The notes beneath the pieces were generated by a model. The model was not told the origin of the DNA. It saw only the letters and a program-made list of their open reading frames with translations, and searched no databases. A program made the position numbers and the translations under genes. Of a stretch of DNA of 64,000 nt, positions 58,304 to 64,000 are shown piece after piece. Positions within the stretch are counted from its first letter, which is position 1, and each line of letters starts with the position of its first letter. The stretch is from Streptomyces sp. NL15-2K (GTDB lineage Bacteria; Actinomycetota; Actinomycetes; Streptomycetales; Streptomycetaceae): contig NZ_CP130630.1 of assembly GCF_030551255.1 (NCBI RefSeq), positions 8,165,501 to 8,229,500 of the forward strand. The letters run 5' to 3'.

Positions 58304-58930
58304 TCAGTCCAGCCAGTGGTGACGGCCGATGCTGATCAGCCGCAGCTGACGCTCCGCCACCTGGGCGACCCGCTCCCGCTCCTGAGGCGATGCCTCCAGC
58401 GCCTCCAGGAACAGCGAGGCGGTGATCAGCATCTGGTCGACGTACAGGTTGGCGAGCATGAGGAGGTCGTCGTCGTGCCAGCCGTCGGACTCGGGGTCCT
58501 TGGCCAGTTCGGCCTTGACCTCCTGGCCGAACCGGGCCAGTTGCTCCTGGATGGCGTCTCGCACCGGCTGAACTCCGCCATGTCGCTCACGGGCGATAAA
58601 ACGGACATGGGCCGGGTACCCGTCGACATGGCGGGCGATCAACTCGACGGCGCGCTTCATGCGTTGGCCGCTGTCGTCCGCCCCGGACACCGTCGTCCGG
58701 ATCATCGGGTGCAGGCTGCCCAGCGCCTCCTCGACCAGGGCCACGCCGAGATCCGCGGTGGAGCGGAAGTGGCGGTAGAAGGCCGTCGGGGCGACGCCGA
58801 CGGCACGCGTGACCTCGCGCAGGCCCAGACTGCTGAGGCTCTGCTCCTCCAGCAATCCCAATGCCGCGTCCAGGAGCGCCTGACGGGTCTTCTGTTTCTG
58901 TGCCTGCCGGACGCCGAGGGTGTGACTCAT
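58304..58930 (-). CDS. TetR-family transcriptional regulator
   Basis: 208 aa from the ATG at 58930. The HTH is clear at residues 15-60 (TRQALLDAALGLLEEQSLSSLGLREVTRAVGVAPTAFYRHF). The ligand domain continues HPMIRTTV and ends in a pattern common in fatty-acid-responsive TetR proteins (FabR-like FIARERHGG), so an acyl ligand is possible. It is divergent from two small membrane protein genes; repeated sites in between are likely operators. Confidence 0.94.
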   Translation of the reverse strand: MSHTLGVRQAQKQKTRQALLDAALGLLEEQSLSSLGLREVTRAVGVAPTAFYRHFRSTADLGVALVEEALGSLHPMIRTTVSGADDSGQRMKRAVELIARHVDGYPAHVRFIARERHGGVQPVRDAIQEQLARFGQEVKAELAKDPESDGWHDDDLLMLANLYVDQMLITASLFLEALEASPQERERVAQVAERQLRLISIGRHHWLD

Positions 58931-59050
58931 GCCATGCAGTTAACAACTGTTCTCTGTGATTGGAAAGTCGTACGACGCGTTAGACTGAGAAGTCAGTGAA
59001 CAACTGTAACTACAACCGTTCACCGAAACGTGTCGTTCACCGAAACGTGA
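58931..59050. promoter_or_regulatory. Divergent promoter region with probable TetR operators and a 16-bp direct repeat
   Basis: Two related sites, GTTAACAACTGTT (about 58938-58950) and GTGAACAACTGTAAC (about 58996-59010), share AACAACTGT. CGTTCACCGAAACGTG is repeated at 59017-59032 and 59034-59049. The first pair fits autoregulation by the TetR protein; the second pair may be a second operator before the small membrane protein gene. Confidence 0.55.
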
Positions 59051-59087
59051 CGAGAACCATCTCGTACGCATCCCGGAGGGGGATCCC

Positions 59088-59255
59088 ATGCTGTTCCTCG
59101 TCGCCGCACTCCTGATGCTCGGCGCCGTCGTGGGCACAGTCGCCCACGCGCCGCTGGGCTTCACCGCCGTGGCCGCCGTCGTGGTCGCCGTCTGGCTCGG
59201 CATCTTCGCGGCCCGTGAGCGCCACGGGCGCCGCAGCGGCCCGTCCACCAACTGA
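59088..59255 (+). CDS. Small membrane protein, 55 aa
   Basis: ATG at 59088 with GGAGGGGG six bases upstream. MLFLVAALLMLGAVVGTVAH and FTAVAAVVVAVWLGIFA form two hydrophobic helices, followed by a basic tail RERHGRRS. It lies first after the TetR operators, 35 bases before a second small membrane protein. Function unknown; it may be a target of the regulator. Confidence 0.7.
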   Translation: MLFLVAALLMLGAVVGTVAHAPLGFTAVAAVVVAVWLGIFAARERHGRRSGPSTN

Positions 59256-59290
59256 CATCCGCCCGCAAGATCCTCTGGAGCTGACCCGCC

Positions 59291-59557
59291 ATGCAACTCA
59301 CCGCACCGGCCACCCGCCGCACCGGCATCCGCGACGCCGACGGCATGGCCGTCGCGTCCTTCATCCTCGGCCTGATCGGCCTCCTCGTCTTCAACGTCTT
59401 CCTCGGCCCGATCGCGATCGCCCTGGCGGCGGTGGCGCTGTGGCGGGACACGAACCGTCGGGGCCGGGCGTACCTCGGAATGGGGCTGGGGGTTGCCGAC
59501 CTGCTGGTTCTGGTCACCTTCATGCAGATGGACAGCACCGTGTCCTGGAGCTTCTGA
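59291..59557 (+). CDS. Small membrane protein, DUF4190-like, 88 aa
   Basis: Residues 19-50 (MAVASFILGLIGLLVFNVFLGPIAIALAAVALW) and 60-80 (AYLGMGLGVADLLVLVTF) are membrane helices. The A-x-FILGLIGL and G-x-A-x-LG-x-x-L-G patterns resemble DUF4190 proteins. Probably co-transcribed with the 55-aa gene. Confidence 0.8.
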   Translation: MQLTAPATRRTGIRDADGMAVASFILGLIGLLVFNVFLGPIAIALAAVALWRDTNRRGRAYLGMGLGVADLLVLVTFMQMDSTVSWSF

Positions 59558-59647
59558 AACCGGTGACCGATGTGGGCGGCCGATCCGCCACCGCGCGAGG
59601 CGCACGGCCCGAGCCCACTGCAAGGGCCACGTAGAATCGGCGTCACC

Positions 59648-60817
59648 ATGGCATACCTCGACCACGCCGCGACCACCCCGATGCTCCCCGAGGCAGTCGA
59701 GGCACTCACCGCGCACCTGAGCGTCACCGGCAACGCCTCCTCCCTCCACGCATCCGGACGCCGCGCGAGGCGAACCGTCGAGGAGGCCCGGGAGACCCTC
59801 GCCGAAGCCCTCGGCGCACGCCCCAGCGAGATCGTCCTCACCGCCGGCGGCACCGAGGCCGACAACCTCGCCGTCAAGGGCCTGTACTGGTCCCGCCGCG
59901 ACGCCGACCCGGCCCGCACCCGGGTCCTCGCCAGCCCCGTCGAACACCACGCCGTCCTCGACGCCGTCCACTGGCTCGGCGAACACGAGGGCGCCACGGT
60001 CGAGTACCTCCCGGTCGACCGGTACGGCCGCGTCCGCCCCGAGGCGCTCCGCGAAGCCATCGCCCGCAACCCCGACGACGTCGCCCTCGCCACGATCATG
60101 TGGGCGAACAACGAGATCGGCACGATCCTGCCGGTCCGTGAACTCGCCGACGTCGCCGCCGAGTTCGGTATCCCGCTGCACGCCGACGCGGTCCAGGCCT
60201 TCGGCCAGGTCCCCGTCGACTTCGCCGCCTCCGGCCTCGCCGCGATGACGGTGTCGGGCCACAAGATCGGCGGCCCCTACGGCATCGGAGCCCTGGTCCT
60301 GGGCCGTGAGTACACCCCCGTCCCCGTCCTGCACGGCGGCGGCCAGGAACGCCACGTCCGCTCCGGCACCCTGGACGTTCCCGCGATCGCGTCCTTCGCG
60401 GTGGCCGGACGGCTGGCCGCCGAGCAGCGCGAGTGGTTCGCCCAGGAGATCGGCTCCCTGCGCGACGCCCTGGTCGAGGCGGTCCGTACGGCCGTCCCGG
60501 ACGCGATCCTCGGCGGCGACCCGGCACCGGAGGGCCGCCTCCCCGCCAACGCCCACTTCACCTTCCCCGGCTGCGAGGGCGACTCCCTGCTCCTCCTCCT
60601 CGACGCCCAGGGCATCGAGTGCTCCACCGGCTCCGCGTGCACCGCCGGAGTCGCCCAGCCCAGCCACGTCCTGCTGGCCACCGGCATCGACCCGGACCTG
60701 GCCCGCGGCACCCTCCGCTTCTCCCTCGGCCACACCTCCACGGAGGCCGACGTCGAGGCGGTCGGGAAGGCGATCGGCCCGGCGGTGGAACGGGCGCGCG
60801 CGGCGGGACTGACGTAA
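59648..60817 (+). CDS. Cysteine desulfurase (IscS/NifS type)
   Basis: 389 aa from the ATG at 59648. N-terminal [10 protein letters not shown], the PLP-lysine motif [12 protein letters not shown] and the active-site Cys in [11 protein letters not shown] are all present. It takes sulfur from cysteine. With mnmA two genes downstream it probably provides the persulfide for tRNA 2-thiouridine, though a role in Fe-S assembly is also possible. Confidence 0.96.
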   Translation: MAYLDHAATTPMLPEAVEALTAHLSVTGNASSLHASGRRARRTVEEARETLAEALGARPSEIVLTAGGTEADNLAVKGLYWSRRDADPARTRVLASPVEHHAVLDAVHWLGEHEGATVEYLPVDRYGRVRPEALREAIARNPDDVALATIMWANNEIGTILPVRELADVAAEFGIPLHADAVQAFGQVPVDFAASGLAAMTVSGHKIGGPYGIGALVLGREYTPVPVLHGGGQERHVRSGTLDVPAIASFAVAGRLAAEQREWFAQEIGSLRDALVEAVRTAVPDAILGGDPAPEGRLPANAHFTFPGCEGDSLLLLLDAQGIECSTGSACTAGVAQPSHVLLATGIDPDLARGTLRFSLGHTSTEADVEAVGKAIGPAVERARAAGLT

Positions 60818-60847
60818 GGACCGGTCGGGGACTGACGCGAGGACCGC

Positions 60848-61543
60848 TCAGGCCACCGCTGTACGGGCCTTCTTCACGAGCTCCATGTACCGGTCCCAGT
60901 CCCAGTGCGGCCCAGGGTCGGTGTGATCCGTCCCCGGCACCTCGACGTGCCCGATGATGTGCTCGCGGTCGACGGGTATGTCGTAGCGCGCGCAGACCCG
61001 GGCCGTGAGCCGGGCCGAGGCCTCGTACATCTCGGCCGTGAGGTCCTGCGGCCGGTCCACGAAACCCTCGTGCTCGATGCCGACACTGCGTTCGTTGTAG
61101 TCGCGGTTGCCCGCGTGGTACGCCACGTCCAGCTCGCGGATCATCTGCGTGACGTGCCCGTCCTGGCGGACGATGTAGTGCGCGGCCGCCTGGTGCCCCG
61201 GGTCCTGGAACGCCTTCACCGCGCTGGCGAAGCTGCCCTGGGTGACGTGGATGATCACCATGTCTATGCCGTAGTCGTCGGGCCGGTCCGCCATCCGCCA
61301 GTTCGCCGACGACGCGGCCACCCAGCGCGCGCCGGCGTAGTCGACCTCGCCCTCCTTGCGCGGCTTCTCCACGCCGGGCGCACGCCACCACAGACGCGCC
61401 AGCTGGTCACGGGCCAGCACCGCCGTGCCCGCCGCGGCCACCGTCCCGCCGATCAGCAGGGCACGGCGCCCGATGCGCCGATCGGAGTCCGCGCCCGTGT
61501 GCTTGGCGCTGCCCGTGTCCTTGGATGCTCGTCTCGCCCCCAT
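60848..61543 (-). CDS. N-acetylmuramoyl-L-alanine amidase (amidase_2), exported
   Basis: 231 aa from the ATG at 61543. A possible Tat or Sec signal (DRRIGRRALLIGGTVAAAGTAVLA, residues 22-45 region). Zinc ligands are expected in IIHVTQG, near GIEHEG and in GTDHTDPGPHWDWDRY; a WAASSANWRMADRPDDYGIDMVIIHVTQ-type start of the domain is clear. It cleaves peptidoglycan stem peptides from muramic acid. Convergent with the cysteine desulfurase and divergent from mnmA. Confidence 0.9.
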   Translation of the reverse strand: MGARRASKDTGSAKHTGADSDRRIGRRALLIGGTVAAAGTAVLARDQLARLWWRAPGVEKPRKEGEVDYAGARWVAASSANWRMADRPDDYGIDMVIIHVTQGSFASAVKAFQDPGHQAAAHYIVRQDGHVTQMIRELDVAYHAGNRDYNERSVGIEHEGFVDRPQDLTAEMYEASARLTARVCARYDIPVDREHIIGHVEVPGTDHTDPGPHWDWDRYMELVKKARTAVA

Positions 61544-61603
61544 GTGATCGTGAACGGATACTCGTGGGCTTCGGTTCCCGCGCACCCGTACCCTTGAAGG
61601 GTT

Positions 61604-62734
61604 ATGACTGACACCCCGCAGCGCTCCCGTCCTCTTCGCGTCCTCGCCGCCATGTCGGGCGGAGTCGATTCCGCCGTCGCCGCCGCCCGCGCGGCCGAGG
61701 CGGGCCACGACGTGACCGGTGTCCACCTCGCCCTCTCGGCGAACCCCCAATCGTTCCGCACGGGCGCGCGTGGCTGTTGCACCATCGAGGACTCGCGCGA
61801 CGCCCGTCGCGCCGCGGACGTCATCGGCATCCCGTTCTACGTGTGGGACCTCGCCGACCGCTTCCGGGAGGACGTGGTCGAGGACTTCGTCGCCGAGTAC
61901 GAGGCCGGCCGCACCCCGAACCCCTGCCTGCGCTGCAACGAGAAGATCAAGTTCGCCGCCCTGCTCGACAAGGCGCTCGCTCTCGGCTTCGACGCGGTCT
62001 GCACGGGCCACTACGCCCAGGTGATCGTGAACTCGGACGGCACCCGCGAGCTGCACCGCGCCTCCGACATGGCCAAGGACCAGTCGTACGTTCTCGGCGT
62101 CCTGGACGACCGCCAGCTCGCCCACGCGATGTTCCCGCTCGGTGACACGGTCACCACCAAGGACGAGATCCGCGCCGAGGCCGAGCGCCGCGGCCTGGCG
62201 GTGGCCAAGAAGCCCGACTCGCACGACATCTGCTTCATCGCGGACGGCGACACCCAGGGCTTCCTCGCCGGCCGGCTCGGCAAGGCGGAGGGCGACATCG
62301 TCGACGAGTCCGGCGCCAAGCTGGGCACGCACGAGGGTGCGTACGGCTTCACCATCGGCCAGCGCAAGGGCCTGAGGATCGGCACCCCGGCGCCCGACGG
62401 CAAGCCGCGCTACGTCCTCGACATCTCCCCGGTGGACAACACGGTGACGGTCGGCCCGGCCGCCGCCCTGGACGTGACCGGGCTGACCGCGATCAAGCCG
62501 CGTTGGTGCGGGGCCGCCCCGACCGGCCCCGGCAGCTACACGGCCCAACTGCGCGCCCACGGCGGCGAGACCGAGGTCACCGCGGAGCTGATCGACGGCT
62601 CCCTGGAGGTGTCGTTCGCGGAGCCGGTCCGCGGCGTGGCCCCCGGCCAGGCGATCGTCCTGTACGACGGCACGCGCGTGGTGGGCTCGGCGACGATCGC
62701 GTCGACAGTGCGGGCGACGGCCGCGGTGTCCTAG
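61604..62734 (+). CDS. mnmA: tRNA-specific 2-thiouridylase MnmA
   Basis: 376 aa. PP-loop [13 protein letters not shown] near residues 10-23, the catalytic cysteines in [15 protein letters not shown] and [12 protein letters not shown], and FTIGQRKGL all fit. It thiolates U34 of tRNAs for Lys, Glu and Gln, with sulfur from a cysteine desulfurase such as the one encoded upstream. Confidence 0.97.
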   Translation: MTDTPQRSRPLRVLAAMSGGVDSAVAAARAAEAGHDVTGVHLALSANPQSFRTGARGCCTIEDSRDARRAADVIGIPFYVWDLADRFREDVVEDFVAEYEAGRTPNPCLRCNEKIKFAALLDKALALGFDAVCTGHYAQVIVNSDGTRELHRASDMAKDQSYVLGVLDDRQLAHAMFPLGDTVTTKDEIRAEAERRGLAVAKKPDSHDICFIADGDTQGFLAGRLGKAEGDIVDESGAKLGTHEGAYGFTIGQRKGLRIGTPAPDGKPRYVLDISPVDNTVTVGPAAALDVTGLTAIKPRWCGAAPTGPGSYTAQLRAHGGETEVTAELIDGSLEVSFAEPVRGVAPGQAIVLYDGTRVVGSATIASTVRATAAVS

Positions 62735-62845
62735 ACGATCATCGAGACTGGCCCCGGATCCGCCGCCGTCATAGGCTTCCCCTGCGGATCGTCCGCAAGG
62801 GAACGAGAACGACGGGGCCGCTTCCCTGTCGCCGGGAGGTCGAGG

Positions 62846-64000
62846 GTGCTCCTCCGTTTTCGGGTGGCCAATCACCGCTCGATCCGTGACGAGTGCGAGC
62901 TGTCGTTGATCGGCGCCGAACTCAAAGAGGGCACGGCGCGGGACACCGGCCTCAAGCATGACGGGCGGCCGGTTCCGGGGCTGTGCGTCCTGGGCGTCTT
63001 CGGTGCCAACGCGTCGGGCAAGACCAACCTGCTCCGGGCCATGGTGGACATGCGGGAGGCCGTGCGGACCTCGTTCGCGGACTGGCCGAAGTTCTCCGGA
63101 GTACCCCGTCAGCCCTTCAAGCTCGACCGGGAAAGCGCCGACGAGACGACACTCTTTGAGGTGGACCTGGTTGTAGGCCACCAGCGGAAGATCCGCTTCA
63201 CCTATGGCTTCGAACTGTCCGACGAACGCGTCGAGGCCGAGTGGCTGCACGCCTACCCCCACGGCGAGCGCCAGGTCTGGTTCGACCGGGAGGCGGGCCG
63301 ACCGGAGTCGGAAGGCTCCGAATTCGTCTTCGAAGGGGACGGCTTCACCGGGAATCGCGAAGCCCTCGTCGGCTACACGAGGCCTGACGCCCTGTTCCTC
63401 ACCACTGGCGCCACCCTCAATGATCCCCAGCTGACGGCATTGCACCGCTGGTTCATGGACAATCTGTGGCTGGTCACACCGGGCGAGGACATCACGGGGC
63501 GGACGACGTTCACGCAACGGATGCTCACCGAGAAGAGCGCGAAGAACACGAGGAACGCCTACCACGAGCGGATCCTCCAGCTCCTCGCCATCGCCGACCT
63601 GGGTATCACCGGAATCGACGTCGACCCCGAGTCCGGAGGCATCCGGCTCACACACCGGACGCCGGACGGCGGTGATGTCGCGCTGGAATTCCTGAGTGAG
63701 GAATCGTTCGGTACGCACGCCTGGTTCGCGTTCCTCGGCCCCATGCTCACGGTGCTGGACAACGGGACGACGCTGTTGGTCGACGAACTCGATTCCAGCC
63801 TGCACCCCACCCTGGCCGCCGAGGTCGTACGGATCTTCCAGGACCCCAAGGCGAACCCGAACGACGCCCAGCTGATCTTCACCACGCACGACGCCACCCT
63901 GCTCGGAAACGCGGTCCTCGACCGGCCGCTCGACCCCGAGCAGGTGTGGATCGCGGCGAAGGAACGCTCAGGGACATCCAGCTTCTATCCCGTGACCGCC
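62846..64000 (+). CDS. AAA-family ATPase (AAA_15/AAA_21 type), 3'-truncated by window edge
   Basis: GTG at 62846 preceded by GGGAGGT; the frame is open to base 64000 (385 codons seen). It starts LLRFRVANHRSIRDECELSLI, the usual beginning of ABC-like stand-alone ATPases. Walker A GVFGANASGKTN (about residues 49-60) and Walker B TTLLVDELDSSLHP (about 308-321) are followed by the switch region FTTHDATLL. Such ATPases are frequent in phage defence pairs (with RloB-like or TOPRIM partners) but also occur alone. The partner gene, if any, would lie to the right of the window. Confidence 0.88.
   Translation, partial: MLLRFRVANHRSIRDECELSLIGAELKEGTARDTGLKHDGRPVPGLCVLGVFGANASGKTNLLRAMVDMREAVRTSFADWPKFSGVPRQPFKLDRESADETTLFEVDLVVGHQRKIRFTYGFELSDERVEAEWLHAYPHGERQVWFDREAGRPESEGSEFVFEGDGFTGNREALVGYTRPDALFLTTGATLNDPQLTALHRWFMDNLWLVTPGEDITGRTTFTQRMLTEKSAKNTRNAYHERILQLLAIADLGITGIDVDPESGGIRLTHRTPDGGDVALEFLSEESFGTHAWFAFLGPMLTVLDNGTTLLVDELDSSLHPTLAAEVVRIFQDPKANPNDAQLIFTTHDATLLGNAVLDRPLDPEQVWIAAKERSGTSSFYPVTA

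Overview
The window is high-GC DNA (roughly 70% G+C) with GTG starts, ATGA-type overlaps and sparse TTA codons. Its right half carries a housekeeping block (sdaA-glyA-gcvH-gcvT, two SseB-like genes, a peptide ABC transporter, a cysteine desulfurase, mnmA). Together these point to a Streptomyces chromosome. The left ~39.5 kb is most of a biosynthetic gene cluster (BGC) that runs off the left edge. The right ~24.5 kb is conserved core genome.

BGC, left part (1-19.2 kb). The 3' end of a giant non-ribosomal peptide synthetase (NRPS) reads T-E-C-A-T-E-C-A-T-C-A-T-TE, so it makes the last three or more residues of a peptide and releases it. After it come an eight-helix membrane protein with two CxxC pairs and a TTA codon, a small secreted tendamistat-type protein between two strong hairpins, a DrrAB-type exporter, an orphan NarL-type histidine kinase and a small unidentified protein. 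A ~2.5 kb gene-free stretch follows (19.2-21.7 kb). It holds a MITE-like element with perfect 24-bp terminal inverted repeats and a four-copy ~247-bp tandem array linked by an 8-bp minisatellite.

BGC, right part (21.7-39.5 kb). One long + strand series carries an MbtH-like protein, an ACP, two catalytic ketosynthases (Cys-His-His), two chain-length-factor-like ketosynthases (Cys replaced by Arg), an alpha/beta hydrolase, a double-hotdog protein, two FabZ-like dehydratases (one without the catalytic His), a FabG-like ketoreductase and a DsbA/HCCA-type isomerase. This is the gene set of a highly reducing type II PKS, which makes polyene or cinnamoyl-type acyl chains. The series continues with a stand-alone A-T-TauD protein (amino acid activation plus beta-hydroxylation), SbnB- and SbnA-like enzymes for L-2,3-diaminopropionate (Dap), a 3-phosphoglycerate dehydrogenase that can feed the phosphoserine route, a YbaK-type aminoacyl-tRNA deacylase and a type II thioesterase. 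The inferred product is a lipopeptide with a polyene or cinnamoyl-like acyl cap that contains Dap, at least two D-residues and a hydroxylated residue. It would be assembled by the NRPS and probably exported by the DrrAB pair.

Core block (39.5-64 kb). On the - strand, gcvT-gcvH-glyA-sdaA lies under a tandem glycine riboswitch. Short Streptomyces palindromic repeats sit both in the gcvT leader and inside the gcvT reading frame. On the + strand follow a P-loop protein, two SseB-family proteins, a five-gene peptide (Dpp/Opp) transporter and a TRIC-type channel. After these come an esterase (-), a thioesterase (+), a DinB/TIGR03086-type protein (-), a WYL regulator (+), a TetR regulator (-), two small membrane proteins (+), a cysteine desulfurase (+), a peptidoglycan amidase (-), mnmA (+) and the start of an AAA ATPase cut by the right edge. 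No rRNA, tRNA, CRISPR array or intact transposase gene was recognised.
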